A DNA stretch of 64,000 nt from Littorina saxatilis (GCF_037325665.1 NC_090246.1:12774429-12838428), one strand, 5' to 3'; positions 33,801 to 44,417 are shown, counted from the first letter of the stretch. Program-made: numbers and translations. Notes: a model not told the origin generated them from the sequence alone.

Positions 33801-36800
33801 CAAAAATTCTAAAACCAAAAATAAGTCCCATGCCGGGACAGAGGTCCGTCTCTGCGCTTCCTGGAGAGCGGCCCCTTTGATCACACTAGCAATCACTCCG
33901 TTAACGTTAATCAATCTGCCTATCTGTCTCAGAGTAGCAGATATAGCAGAACGTCTGACTCTCAAAGCAGAGGCCGAACTGCCCTGCGCAGACAAAAAAG
34001 AAAGATGATTTGCCACCTGTAACGAGCGCGGGGCCACAGCATTGACCCCCGCCTCCCTACACCACTTGGCCCAGGCAGCCCAATGGCAAGCATACACAGA
34101 CGCAGTCGAGGACCTATGCGCCTTAAAAACCAAATCCAGCGTCAAGTCTGAAGCGCCAGATTTCCGCAGTTCCGACCTCACAGTCTCCAAACGTGTAGGC
34201 GCAGGGCCTGCGGGTCTCTGTGCGGGATGCCTGTTCTTGGCTGAACGAACTCTCCCCGCACTAGATTTAGAGGGATCGGAACTCCTTTTGCCAACAACAG
34301 CAGATCTGGAAACCACTGCTGGGAAGGCCACCAGGGGGCTACCAGCAGCAGGAGCTCCGGACGATCCAGCTCTGCTTTCTTCACCACTCTGCTGAGCAGA
34401 GGAAAGGGAGGATATGCGTAGGCCTGAAGGCCGCTCCACGAGATCTCCAACGCATTGCTTGCCCAAGCTTCCGTGTCCGGAAAGGGAGACACGAAAATGG
34501 GAAGTCTCTTTGAAAACCTCGTTGCAAATAGATCAATCATGGGCTTCTCCACCTGTGCCCACAGGCGTTGGAGCGCCCCATGAGTGATCGTCCATTCGGT
34601 GTGCAACACCTGAGAGGACCTGCTGAGTGAATCCGCCAGTGCGTTGAGCTTGCCCGGAAGAAACTCTGCTGAGATCGTGACCCGATGCGAGTGGCACCAC
34701 ACCAGAACCTCGCACGCCCTGTCTGACAGGGAAAACGACCGAGCTCCTCCCTGCTTGTTGATGTAGGCAGCGACAGTGGTATTGTCCGTGTGCAACCGGA
34801 CATGTCTGCCGCCCACCAGAGGGAGAAACGCAAGCAAACCGAGGGAAACCGCCTCTAACTCCAGGCGATTGATATGCCAAAGACGCTGGGACTGAGTCCA
34901 AAGACCGGAGGCCGTCTGGCCCCCGATGTGAGCCCCCCACCCGGCCATCGACGCATCCGTAAAGAGGTCTATGTCCGGAGGGGGCAGAGAGATGGGAACC
35001 CCCTGAGAGATCCAGTCCAGGTCCAACCACCGAGAAGTCGCGTGACTGAACCATCCCTGCGTGGGGACGATTTTGTCCCAATCCTGCGAAGCCGGCTCCC
35101 AGAGAGAGCTGAGCGCAGCCTGGAAAGGCCTCTTGTACACCCTCCCTAAGGGAACCAGAGTTGCCATAGATTCCATTTGGCCCAGAATCGAGGTAAGGAC
35201 CCTCACCGAAGCCTGCTGGCTGCCAGCCACGGCCAAAATGAGAGCATGAAGCTTCTGAATTCTCTCCTGCGTAGGCCGGACCGTCCAAGCGACAGTGTCG
35301 AACGCCATACCGAGGTAAACAAACCTCTGCGAGGGAGTCAATTCCGACTTCGCTTGGTTCACAGAGAACCCCAGGCCCAGAGCCCGGTTCCACACCACCT
35401 GAGTGTTCAAGTGGCACACTGACTGACTCTGATTCAGAATCAACCAGTCGTCGAGGTACGTCCGTAGACGAATACCTCTTTGCCTGATCAGCGCGGCCAG
35501 CTGCCTGATCACCATAGTGAAAACCCACGGGGCCCGGGACAGCCCGAAGGGCAGAGCCCTGAATTGAAAGATCCGATGACCCCAGCGGAAACGAAGCCAC
35601 TTTCTGTCCACTTGATGCATAAGGATATGAAAGTAGGCGTCCGTCAAATCCACCGAAGTCACCCAATCTCCCCGGCGTAGGGCCTCCCTGACCGAAGCTG
35701 GTGTTTCCATACGAAACTTGATCTTCCGAAGAAACTTGTTCAAGAACGAAAGATCGAGAACAGGCCTCCAGCGGCCCGACGCCTTGGGCACTACAAACAG
35801 GCGTCCGTAAAACCCCGGCGAGGAGTGATCCACAATCTCTTCTATAGCCTCTTTGGCCAAAAGAGACCTGATCTCTGTCTCTATGGCCACTCTGGCCTCT
35901 TGGCTGGCCGGAAAACGAAAGGGAGGAGGAACCCTGGTCAAGGGAGCCTTTTCCCCCTCCCACAACAGCCGGAATCCCGATCGCACCACCCGTAAAATCC
36001 ATTGGCTGTGCACTAACGCCTGCCACATGGAAATAGCCCTGGTGGGGCCACCCGCCACCACAAGAGTGGGGGGAACAGGGGTGATGTGATCGGGAGAGCC
36101 TCATTGGGGGGAGGGCTTTCGAGCCCCACCCCTCCCCTTCCCGAACGAGGGTTTCTTAGGATAAGGAGCACCCTTAGCTGGTGCGGCCTTATCTCCCTGT
36201 TCCTTAGGACGAGAGGAGCTGTGCTGCTTCTTGTTCCAGAAAGGCTTAGAAGAAGACTGAGATTTCTTTGGGATTTTAAACGAAATCCCAACGAGATGTC
36301 TGTCTTTAGCCTCCTGAACTTCCCGCTGCCTTGCATCCAGGGCTACTCTACCCAAGAGAGAGCCCTCAACAAAAGGTGAGGAACGCAGCGAGTCCACAGT
36401 GGACTGCTGGGAAAAGCCTGCTTGAGAAAGCAGCAAATCACGCCGTGAAAAGACAGCATGAGCATACAGCCTCGCTGAAATGCTCATCCTCTCAGAATTC
36501 ACCATCCCCAAAGCAGCAAGCAGTTTGGAGATGTCACTGGCTGAGGCGTCTTCCCTGAGTCTAAAAGGCTCCAAAGAGCCAGCAACAGCTCGAGTAAGAG
36601 CTCGGAGCAAAGACTCTGCCATAGAAGCCAATTCAAGATCAAGACACCCTATCTCCTCCAGAGAAGAGAGAAAAGCGTCCGAGAACGAGACCCCTTCCTT
36701 AGCAGAAGGTTGCTTTGGCAACAAGGCAAGCAACTCTGGCGGAATTGGCAAAGTTGCCCTCGGCAAAGCAAAAGTCTGAACAAAGTTCCTTGACTTCACA

Positions 36801-39328
36801 TTCCAGTCCAGCTTTTTCTGCACTAACGGCGAAAAAGCAGTAGCCTGCGCGTTTGACGCTAGCCATGGATCGGCTGAAGCAGGCGCTGTATCATGAGCAT
36901 GCAACAAAGGGAAAGGAGTTGGCGACAGACCGCTGCCCTGAGGGGCCGGTCGAGCCAAAAGCTGCGACATGTGATAAGCCACGGCAGGCGATTCCACAAA
37001 ACGAAACGATTGTGAACTCTCCTGTGAAGGCCGAAAATCATTCGCAGCGGATGGTGGAAAAGAGACATCCTGTCCTGAATCCACCACCCCCTCCGGAAAG
37101 TAACGAGCTGCCACACAAGCCGCTCTTCTCATGGCTTGCCTAAACCCAAAAGGCAAGACTACACACTCCTCATCTTCCACAGAAGAATCCGAATCCCCAG
37201 CCTCTACAGTATCACTGTACACAGGAGGGGAGACAGGAGCCACAAAAGCTTGACCCGATCCCGCTTGCCACCCACCATCCCCCCCCTGCCCCGCTGGGGT
37301 AGAAGGGTAGACAGTAGGCACAGAGGCCCGCCAAGAAGGCGGGGGGAGGGGGCCACCCAACAAAGCCGCGCCAGGCCCATTGTTGGTAGACCGCTGACCG
37401 GGCGCTTGGCCCCAACAGTCAAAACCAGTCTGGCCAGTTTGAGCTACCCCGCCCGCTGCAAGCGGTGGGTGTTGGCTCGTAGCTGCAGCAAGCGAACCCT
37501 GCGAGGGGTAAGACTGAGTGAGAGGCGAGACCGTGAAAGGCCGCCCCCACCCGTCAACCTGCTGTAGTCCCGTTGCCCCACCACCCCACCACCCCTGCTG
37601 GGGAGAGGGGCGGCTGCTAGCAGTGGACAATAGCGGCACTGACTGAGACGCCAGTCCAACAGCGGACACCCGATCATGCCCGGCGGGCGAGAAAGGGTGA
37701 GCCGCTACACCAGCCCCCACCCAGTCCCGCCCAGTGGGTGGGAAAGAGTGAGAAGCCGACACAGCCCCCTGCCCCCAGTGGGACAAGGCGGGACCAAGCC
37801 CGGGCTGTGACCTACCATGCCCCCTCTCTCCCTCTCCCACAAGGGGAGAGAGCTGACTTCCCACTGCAGTGTTGCTAAAAGCAAGCTGAGCGGGAAGAGA
37901 AAGAGAGGAAGCAGACCCCCTCTCCTTACGGAGAGAGTGTTCGAGCGCAACCGCAGCACTACCAGAGGCAGAGAGGGAAGGCCCGAACTGGTCAGGTGCA
38001 CCAAGCAAGTGCGCAGAAGAAATGGCCGCCCGGCCACCCCCCCCCATCCGCAGGAGTCGCCAGAGTCGACGACGACGACGACCCCAGCCGAGCCAGGGAG
38101 GAAGGATCCCCTACCGCCGGAGGCAGAGGAGGGACCCCTGAGCGAGACGCAAACTGTTGAGAAATAAAATCAAACAATTCGGACTTTAACGAGCCCAGGG
38201 CTGAAGGCCCCGGCTCCTCACCCCCATCAGGGGACGCGAGCTGTGAACGAACGGAACCCGTCCTCGGAGGGATAGGAACATCAAACGAAGTGCTATTTGA
38301 CGGATCTTCTACCCGCATAATAGGCAATTCAACGCTCTTGGCTTTACCCTTAGCTTTAGCTTTCTTCACTGGGCTAAGAGCCTTGTCGCCTTCCAGTCTC
38401 GCACTCAGTTTAGCTTTGTTGTCGGCCATTTTAAGACCGGCGAAAAACAGTCACCCAGAACAAAATTATCTGCGTGCGTGTTCAAAACAAAGCTAACAAC
38501 ATTTACATTCCAAACGTAAAAAGGAAAGATCTCACCCAAAAGGTAGACGGACAGGTAGACCCCCAAGAACCGGCTAGTCTCACGGACGAGCAGGCATGTG
38601 AAGGCCAAAAGTGAGAGCGAAATTCGGACACGTCCACCGTGCGTTGTCGAAAGTCGAGAATGATTATTACGGATGCTGGCGCTCACGTAGTGCGCAGGGT
38701 GTTATGGGTAACCGAGCAAGGTCAGGCCATAGCAACGGCTATGGCGTCGCTTTTAGCTTGGTTACCACCCTACTAAGGGCAGGTAATTTGAGAGGTTTTT
38801 CGACATCTAGCATGTGGGACTAAAGTCAATGCATTCATAAGAATTGGAGTAAGAATATGTGATTAAATTCTTTTTAAATCGATTTCGGAAATTTAATTTT
38901 CATCATAATTTTTATATTTTTAATTTTCAGAGCTTGTTTTTAATCCAAATATAACATATTTATATGTTTTTGGAATCAGAAAATGATGAAGAATAAGATG
39001 AATGTAATTTTGGATCGTTTTATAAAAAAATAATTTTAATTACAATTTTCAGATTTTTAATGACCAAAGTCATTAATTAATTTTTTAGCCACCAAGCTGA
39101 AATGCAATACCAAAGTCCGGCCTTCGTCGATAATTGCTTTACAAAAATTTCAATAAATTTGATTGAAAAATGAGAGTGTGACAGTGCCGCCTCAACTTTT
39201 ACAAAAAGCCGGATATGACGTCATCAAAGACATTTATCGAAAAAAAGAAAAAAACGTCTGGGGATATCATACCCAGGAACTCTCATGTAAAATTTCAGAA
39301 AGATCGGTTCAGTAGTTTACTCTGAATC

Positions 39329-39387
<59 letters not shown>

Positions 39388-42300
39388 CACGACCCTCGTC
39401 TCGATTCCCCCTGTTATGTAATAAAACATTTAGTCAAAACTTGACTAAATGTAAAAAGGAAAATATTTATGAATCAAATTTAGTATACCATCATCATTAT
39501 TAACACCAATGAACCTAAACTTTAGACTGCTGGCAAAAAGGCCAACCAAGAAAAACAAAGTTTAATATAAAATCTGTGTGTTGACATTCAAAGTACTGTA
39601 CAACAAACATAATAAAAGTTTTCCTAAAAACCACAAGTCAGTAATTAACTAATTCAGTAATTGTGTACACCTTTGTTTATTTTTTATCTGATCCCTTTTC
39701 ACCACGCCCTTTTCAATGTCCTCATGCTTCACCGCAGCCTGTCATGCATTGTTAATTGAATTTAACACAAACCACTGTGCTGCCTACATCAAGAATCTTA
39801 TTATGAATTCATATTTAAGCCATTTACACATTTAAAAAAAATGTAAATAACAAAAACATGACACTTTGCATTTAAACACTAGGAATAACTGATGACATTT
39901 TGCAATACTGCATCAGCAATTCAATCTTAAATGAACAAGTCGCACCATTATGCCAACAATCCTGCAAAAACTAAAACAGTGGCAACAACAGACGGTACCA
40001 GATATATTTGTCCATCACAAACCTGTGCTTTTGCAAAACAGCATCTTTTTTATCATGACTTCTTCAAAATGTACAGCAGAGGAACTTTTCTCATCTAAAT
40101 ATTTAAATAATCCTAAGACAGGTTGGGCATTTCTGATTATCTACAGAGTCTCCATCAGTCTCATGTACAGTGGAACCCCCCCCCCCCCACCCCTTTAAGA
40201 CTTTGAAAAACCTGAGGAAATGAGGTCTTAAAAAGGAGGGAGACTTAAAATGAGGGGGGGGGGGGGTAAATTTACAGAGGTTATAAACAAAACTAAAAAT
40301 GAAGCAAGGTCTTCAAAACGGGGAAGTCTTTAATTAGGGGTTTCACTGTGCAACTGGAGTGTGCTCATGTTTCTGAATAGCTACATACATTCACTAGGCC
40401 AAAAAAAAAAAAAATAGTCAGTTTACGGTAACCCGACCGACCCTATTTTTTTCGCGCGACCCTAGACTTTTTTTGGCATTTGGGAAAAAAATAAAAAATA
40501 AAATTTTTTTGCAAAATAACGTAAAAATTAATATGGTTTTTGGGAACAAAAAAAAACAAAAACAAAAACAAAAAAATCCCGACCTACCGACCCTATTTTT
40601 TTGGCCTATGTTACCGTAAACAGACCTTTTTTTTTTTTGCCCTACTGGAACGGTGTTGACCCTGGTCATAATTATGTCTACATCAAGCAATTTAAAAAGA
40701 AATACAGACAACACCTGCAAACAGCTTAAATTCACTTTGAGTTTTTTATCTTTCTTTCTTTCTTTATTTGGTGTTTAACGTCGTTTTCAACCACAGAGGT
40801 TATATCGCGACGGGGAAAGGGGGGAGATGGGATAGAGCCACTTGTCAATTGTTTCTTGTTCACAAAATTGATCACTTGGTTAACAAAATCTCATCTAACA
40901 AGAAATATAATACAGACAACAGCTTCACTTTTTTTCTTTTTTCTTTTTTTACTGAAATCTTTGCAGCATTTTGCTTTGATCACAAATTAAACTAAGCTAA
41001 CAAACACTTTGTCAGATAGGTGTAGTCAGTTAAAACTGGTCACAAACTGAGGGATGATTTGCAAAGCTTGGAACATTCATGTTCTAACTACATAAAACAC
41101 GGTCCGGATATTGGATGCATGCTTCAGTACCTGTATTATACACCCCATAGGCTGCAACTGGGTAAAAGAAGAAGAAAGGAAAAATAGAAAGGAAAGAATA
41201 GTTACATTCAAAAGTTGAATTACTTGACGTACACACCAGAAACACATGCACAATATTATCATTGTCATAATAATATGCTTTATCATAATAACATTGACAA
41301 GTCCAACATGACATGCAACAAATTCAGATGCTCAATGATTCTACTGAACGTAAACAATTGGTATAAATATAAGTATTAGTATGAGGATACACTGCAGTCA
41401 ATTGCTTTCTGTCAACTCCATGGATTATTTAAATATTATTTGAAGGAATTAAAACTATAATTTGCTGTAATAACAACGTTTATTTGTTCATGAGAAAAAT
41501 AACACATCCCAAAACAAAAACACCCATAAAAGCTATCCAAGTAACCCTAAAGGAAAGTATTTAAGTTTTAAATGGTTGGAACTACATGTCTGTGCTGATC
41601 ACCACCATTTGAAACTTAAGTTCAAGCGCTGTCTTTGGCCAGTTTAGGTGGGACGCTATGATTGCATGAACCTGTAACAATCAACCTATCATTGAACATA
41701 ATTATGGGGAAAGGTAAGATCCCTAACAGTAACAGTCAAGTGTAGGAGGTAAATCATACTCCAACATGTCTAGTAAAGCATGTAAACTACAATCTCTGCT
41801 GGTAATTTTTGTCCTGACCCCCTTGCTCCAAACTCTTGACAAGTGTTGTTATCTGCTCATAGGCAAGCAATTTTGGCTCACTGCCAGATAAATTGCCACA
41901 CAAAGAAATATGTGCAGTAAACAACTCTGAAGGGTGGAGAAGGAAATGTCTGCTTTGTATATGGGTCATTCTCAGAAATGGTGGTCCAGTGAGAGTGAGT
42001 AGGGGTGACACATTTGAAATCATGAAAAAGTAAATTAAAATTATTTCTACCACGACTTTTTTCATCTGAATCTATTCCTGAGACATTAAAGCATTGTTGT
42101 ATGTCAATAAAAATGGTTTCTATACGTTGGTGTTGTTTTTGTGTGCTTTTCAATTGCGAAGTTCGGCCGTTTCCGGATCGCCGAAGCGTTACACGACTTT
42201 CGTGATCAACAATATGTTCAGTCTCATGGCTAAATGCAAACACCAACAAATTACTGCAATCGACAGTCAGGAGTTCAGTCTTGGACGTAGCAACACATCT

Positions 42301-44417
42301 TTGCAAAAACTCACGCTGAATTTGAAGTTACGGGCTTTGAACAAAAAATTATGAATGTCGTAACGCATCGTATCCGGACTCGACGCGCGAACATCGGACA
42401 GCAATGTGCTCCATGACTTTTGCCACATCACGGCTATTTTTAGCTCTTTGGCGCACAGGAAGTTCGAACAAGAAAATAGTCCTTTGAATCACAGCCAAAT
42501 ATTCACAGAAAACACCAGAATCATATCATTTGCTGAAACTCATGGCGTCGTTTCCCGACCTACGTTACGACTGAAGATAGTTTTTACTTAATTGTCGAGC
42601 CTGCAAAGCTTTGTCACAAACTTACACACCGCGGATGGCGACAATGTAGTGTCGGAAGGATATCGAGTGCAAACAGTCTCTCAAAGCGCGAAGTTTAGCG
42701 GAACAAAGCAGCCAAGAAGTTTTCGTATCCTCTGATTGTCGATGTTCGACATTCATCAAGTACTTAAAATGGGTAATCTGAACGCAACAGGAACTTTCAA
42801 CAAATACAGCAAACTCTGACGAATTGTGTTTTGTGTAGTTATTTTGGGTCAGACGGGTTTTGCCGGCAGGAAAGGCCAAACAGTGCAGATTCATGTCTGT
42901 CGCACAGGAACCGAAAGTGGTTCAAGCATTTCGTTTCTGTGTTACGACATTCAGCTTAGTCAGTTCCAAATGTCATTTTTTAACCAATATTAGTTGAAGT
43001 CCTTACCTTTCATAACTAGAATGTGTTGGGTAGAACACAAAAATACTGCAGAACTGATAAAAAATGCACAAAGGATTGAAGGCTTAGGTGGTTTAAAGTT
43101 GGAATTTGGTTTCCATGTTACAACATTCATCACGTAAATACAACACTTCAAAACGTCTCTTATTCAGCAACCAATTACTCTTTTTGTCTAATTTTTGCAT
43201 TATTATGAATAGCAAACAATAGACTTCATAGTAAAAACAATTATTTTGTATTTCTTGACACTTTATTTTTTACTTTGTATGTAACACTTTGGACCACCAT
43301 TTCTGAGAATGACCCATATCTGATGTGAACAGGGTTATGTACAGTTACAAGATATACATGTACTAGATCTTAGCTAAGAAGTCAAACAATTACACATTGA
43401 TAGGCTTCCATTTGAAACGTTGAGGTGATGTTCGTGGATTGACTCGCGTTACCCAGAAGATTTCCTACATGACAATTTACGTCATCTCTTCACATGAATT
43501 ATCGTCTGGGTGTTTAGCGGGCGCTCTGTCTTTACTACTTGCAAATGATTCTCATGGCTAACAGAGACTAGTTGAGCATGTATCAATGCACATCCCCAGT
43601 AGGTATTCAATGAGTAGATTTCTGGTGTTCATCGAGAATTGAACACAGATAATCTGATCAATCATCTGGATTGAATTACAATTTCTTCTATCTTTCCAAG
43701 TTTTGTCAGTGTGCATGAATATCATTACGTATACAGTTCTAATCGCAGATTTGCATGTTAAAAATAGTAAACTGGCAGAGCTGAAGCATCGCCACATTTG
43801 CTGCAAGTGCAAGCAAACATGAGCCGTATCACCTTTGCGTTTAGATTAATGGATGTTTTCTACCTGTTTTAAAGCTGACAATGTTGAACACAACAAATGT
43901 GCATGATCATCAATAAATGATGGGAATACAAAAGAATATTAGTTGTAAAAACTCATATTTCAAGATAATTCAACTTTTTTTTACTGTTCAGGTACACTAT
44001 CACTGTATCAGCGTTGACAACAAAGGACATTGGGTCACAGTTAACAAGATCAACCACTTCAGTCGCCATTATCACTACTGAAAGTTTATGTTAATTAGCA
44101 TTCAGACTCAGACTATACATCTCAATCATCAGCATAATTACTGACACACCCACACCAAACCACTTTTCAAGTATCAAAACCATAACCAATATCTTAACTA
44201 TCGCCATAAAAATAATTGTTAATAGTACCTTCAAAAAAACATTCCTTATTAAAATAATAAAAACGTTTCCCATCAAAAACACGCAAACAAGCAAAAAATA
44301 AAAAAATTTTTACAAATATAAGTATACTTTACCTCCAGGAGGGGGGCCTTGTCCTTTGGAATCCGGTGGAGGGTAAGCACCATCATTACCAGGGTAGGGA
44401 GGAGGAGGACCAGACAT
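24886..44417 (-). CDS. LITAF: LITAF-domain protein 1, five coding exons
   Basis: Member of the LITAF/SIMPLE family, small proteins on late endosome and lysosome membranes with links to NEDD4-type ubiquitin ligases and immune signalling. Exons, in order: 44417-44333, 41157-41131, 29304-29260, 26132-25796, 24994-24886. All have GT/AG borders and joining phases, giving 200 residues. Residues 5-8 are PPPY, a WW-domain ligand. Residues 53-106 are rich in GYGQPQQP repeats. The LITAF domain spans about 125-200, with CPHC at 135-138, hydrophobic [12 protein letters not shown] at 154-165, and HTCPNC at 185-190 ending in RWSRM. An acceptor just above the ATG (CTTTCAG at about 44448) shows a 5' UTR exon. 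Exons 2 and 3 are tiny (27 and 45 bases) and symmetric. Intron 2 holds a DIRS fossil. Confidence 0.92.
25288..25566. mobile_element. two decayed mariner-like MITE pieces
   Basis: TTGGAACGCCCACCC, repeated TTTTTAAGACC blocks and GGAGGTTCCACTATA match the CAGTGGAACCCCC family. A second start, TTGGAACCGACCC, follows near 25467. Confidence 0.5.
25567..25760. repeat. local duplication, copy in LITAF intron 4
   Basis: ATCAAAAAGGAAGAAAAGAA, AATAATAATGTTACATGC and ACTGAATGCAGCTGTAT recur at 30245-30390. The following GTAGGAGTGTGTGTGGAT recurs near 31705. It appears to be an old segment duplication within the same gene. Confidence 0.6.
26140..26596. other. intron sequence, nothing recognised
   Basis: AT-rich part of intron 3 of the first LITAF gene, upstream of exon 4 on the reverse strand. 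No element ends or protein-like frame seen. Confidence 0.4.
26607..27066 (-). mobile_element. retroposon family B, full-length copy
   Basis: On the reverse strand it runs from TGCGGTTATGAAATTAAAGG to GGACGTTAAGCAACAAATAA and a CAAA tail. CCATAAACAT flanks it (26597-26606 and 27067-27076). It is nearly identical to 50861-51347. The GACGTTAA..AACAAATAAA end resembles family A, so the two may share a partner LINE. Confidence 0.8.
27540..28145. repeat. 50/51-base tandem array, about 12 units
   Basis: The unit contains GAGCTTTGCATGCACTCCTG, CTATAAGTAAAATTCTGTC and GGACCCAAT. The first five units are 50 bases (CTTGG); later units are 51 bases (CTGTGG). AAA and ACA variants after CTATAAGT alternate, and a GTTTTAAGT variant appears in later units. 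Because 51 is divisible by three and the unit lacks stops, both strands stay open across the later units. It lies in intron 3 of the first LITAF gene, so the frames are not taken as genes. Confidence 0.9.
28146..28777. other. intron sequence, nothing recognised
   Basis: Part of intron 3 of the first LITAF gene. Unassigned AT-rich sequence with no clear repeats or frames. Confidence 0.4.
28778..29150. repeat. three tandem units of about 130 bases
   Basis: Each unit has CAACACCTTCTGTGAAA, a TTTTCTTATT stretch, AACCACCCTGAGACTATATT and CACATGCAATTGTAACACTT. The third is shorter and more diverged. Confidence 0.8.
29354..29594. mobile_element. Harbinger-like MITE, subfamily 2
   Basis: The ends are GGCC plus A-run and AGTCTGTTTACGGTAACATA, mirrored by ACCGTAAACAGACTTTTTTT and GGCC. 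TAA flanks both sides. The tips match the 1676 copy; TTTACGGTAAC replaces GGTTACGGTAAC. It lies 50 bases upstream of exon 3 of the first LITAF gene (on the genome side of intron 2). Confidence 0.75.
29851..30245. repeat. repeat with GGCTCACGTAAG ends
   Basis: ACAAGAGGCGAAGCCTTCAA and GGCTCACGTAAG at the left are answered by CTTACGTGAGCC at the right. Two CA/CGCA microsatellites and GTGACGTC boxes lie between. Unclassified. Confidence 0.5.
30391..30550. repeat. fold-back element with long arms
   Basis: TTACAACACGAGTGG, TATGGCTTGTATTTCAGTCA and AGACCCAGCGG are mirrored almost exactly by CCGCTGGGTCTTGACTGAAA, TACAAGCCATA and CCACGAGTGTTGTAA, with a short centre near 30470. The pair would form a strong hairpin of roughly 75 base pairs. 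Confidence 0.8.
30551..32398. other. intron sequence, no gene recognised
   Basis: Part of intron 2 of the first LITAF gene. Part of a local duplication lies near 31680-31760 (GTAGTTGTAGGAGTGTGTGA). No convincing protein frame. Confidence 0.4.
32980..33072 (-). repeat. internal complementary region of the DIRS fossil
   Basis: The left half (32980-33034) is the reverse complement of the element's left tip starting at 32680. The right half (33035-33072) is the reverse complement of its right tip ending at 38867. The two halves abut at TTTTCGA/TTTAATCAC, which fixes both ends of the element to the base. DIRS elements are known to use such a region to close a circular copy. Confidence 0.88.
33102..34466 (-). 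CDS. tyrosine recombinase region of the DIRS fossil
   Basis: The predicted product (up to 454 residues) has a low-complexity front and a tyrosine-recombinase core. Family boxes are visible as [22 protein letters not shown] and FYLRD. It overlaps the reverse transcriptase region in another frame, as is usual for DIRS. The enzyme family integrates circular DNA copies, replacing the integrase of LTR elements. Part of a fossil element, not a host gene. Confidence 0.85.
   Translation of the reverse strand: MGKQCVGDLVERPSGLRISSLSSAQQSGEESRAGSSGAPAAGSPLVAFPAVVSRSAVVGKRSSDPSKSSAGRVRSAKNRHPAQRPAGPAPTRLETVRSELRKSGASDLTLDLVFKAHRSSTASVYACHWAAWAKWCREAGVNAVAPRSLQVANHLSFLSAQGSSASALRVRRSAISATLRQIGRLINVNGVIASVIKGAALQEAQRRTSVPAWDLFLVLEFLRSAAFEPLQAASLTDLTRKTVFLLLLATARRGSEIHALSGLSEDIAFERDGSMSLHFRPGFLAKNQKPGQSPPVVRVPPLGTILASHDPDLANCPVRALKSYLARTQLVRAKSQKLLFISLNTKYDRDISKLTLTRWVATLIRRAYEWWLSQERGGRSVLPLTSARVHEARAWASSVAVLRSGRLSDVLQTAYWKSDDVFISFYLRDISCTRLDGSSALPALVAAGQVLART
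34178..36061 (-). CDS. reverse transcriptase/RNase H region of the DIRS fossil
   Basis: Long frame (up to 627 residues). A reverse transcriptase is marked by [11 protein letters not shown], followed by an RNase H-like part ([36 protein letters not shown]). A C-terminal block with IDLFATRF and YAYPPFPLL resembles the Dam-methyltransferase-like region reported in DIRS elements. Family assignment is strong; the methyltransferase-like call is weaker. Confidence 0.85.
   Translation of the reverse strand: MVAGGPTRAISMWQALVHSQWILRVVRSGFRLLWEGEKAPLTRVPPPFRFPASQEARVAIETEIRSLLAKEAIEEIVDHSSPGFYGRLFVVPKASGRWRPVLDLSFLNKFLRKIKFRMETPASVREALRRGDWVTSVDLTDAYFHILMHQVDRKWLRFRWGHRIFQFRALPFGLSRAPWVFTMVIRQLAALIRQRGIRLRTYLDDWLILNQSQSVCHLNTQVVWNRALGLGFSVNQAKSELTPSQRFVYLGMAFDTVAWTVRPTQERIQKLHALILAVAGSQQASVRVLTSILGQMESMATLVPLGRVYKRPFQAALSSLWEPASQDWDKIVPTQGWFSHATSRWLDLDWISQGVPISLPPPDIDLFTDASMAGWGAHIGGQTASGLWTQSQRLWHINRLELEAVSLGLLAFLPLVGGRHVRLHTDNTTVAAYINKQGGARSFSLSDRACEVLVWCHSHRVTISAEFLPGKLNALADSLSRSSQVLHTEWTITHGALQRLWAQVEKPMIDLFATRFSKRLPIFVSPFPDTEAWASNALEISWSGLQAYAYPPFPLLSRVVKKAELDRPELLLLVAPWWPSQQWFPDLLLLAKGVPIPLNLVRGEFVQPRTGIPHRDPQALRLHVWRL
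36101..38429 (-). CDS. gag-like region of the DIRS fossil
   Basis: The first coding region of the element. Its product is rich in Ser, Pro, Gly and Ala in the front half, has a more ordered middle, and ends in a basic Lys/Ser/Pro-rich tail ([12 protein letters not shown]). This matches DIRS gag-like proteins in position and composition; no conserved motif proves it. Confidence 0.6.
39466..40164. other. intron sequence, nothing recognised
   Basis: AT-rich part of intron 2 of the first LITAF gene. No element ends or protein-like frame. Confidence 0.4.
40168..40353. mobile_element. mariner-like MITE
   Basis: GTACAGTGGAACCCCCC at the left and GGGGTTTCACTGTG at the right are inverted ends. GAGGTCTTAAAAAGGAGGG lies inside, and a G-run follows. 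Confidence 0.65.
40397..40641. mobile_element. Harbinger-like MITE, subfamily 2
   Basis: GGCC plus A-run with CAGTTTACGGTAACCCGACC at the left is mirrored by GTTACCGTAAACAGACC and a T-run with GCC at the right. CTA stands on both sides (40394-40396 and 40642-40644). Same subfamily as 29354. Confidence 0.7.
40749..40866 (-). mobile_element. retroposon family A, strongly truncated
   Basis: The reverse strand ends GACGTTAAACACCAAATAAA and an AAAG tail; only the last 100 bases of the family are present. Confidence 0.75.
41963..43316. mobile_element. 1.35-kb element with 27-base inverted ends
   Basis: TGGGTCATTCTCAGAAATGG with GTGGTCCA at 41963-41989 is exactly mirrored at 43290-43316. TA stands on each side. 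No transposase was recognised, so this is probably a non-autonomous TA-targeting DNA transposon. It lies in intron 1 of the first LITAF gene. Confidence 0.75.
43320..44332. other. intron 1 of LITAF gene 1, nothing recognised
   Basis: AT-rich intron sequence adjoining coding exon 1. No repeats or frames supported. Confidence 0.4.

Larger units (their letters stand above)
32680..38867 (-). mobile_element. DIRS-type tyrosine-recombinase retroelement (fossil)
   Basis: About 6.2 kb, reading on the reverse strand. Inverted terminal repeats of about 190 bases (32724-32913 and 38658-38847) look identical by eye. The extreme tips differ from each other, as in the DIRS group. Parts in order: gag-like region, reverse transcriptase/RNase H, tyrosine recombinase, internal complementary region. 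It is GC-richer than its surroundings. It looks largely whole, with about one possible break, and the identical arms suggest a young insertion. It sits in an older 870-bp repeat in intron 2 of the first LITAF gene. Confidence 0.9.
32399..39465 (-). repeat. 870-bp repeat, copy 4, split by a DIRS fossil
   Basis: The first part, 32399-32679, begins AAGTCGCATAAGGAGAA and breaks off at GGAATAAGATGAAA. The second part, 38868-39465, resumes with TTTTTAAATCGATTTCGGAA and ends with the CA run at 39332-39381 and ACTTGACTAAATG. Together they follow the block order of copies 3 and 5. It is more diverged than those copies, so it was old when interrupted. Confidence 0.8.

Noticed and set aside
33667-38167. 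Several + strand frames over the DIRS element
   Set aside because: They are shadows of the reverse-strand coding regions in GC-rich sequence.
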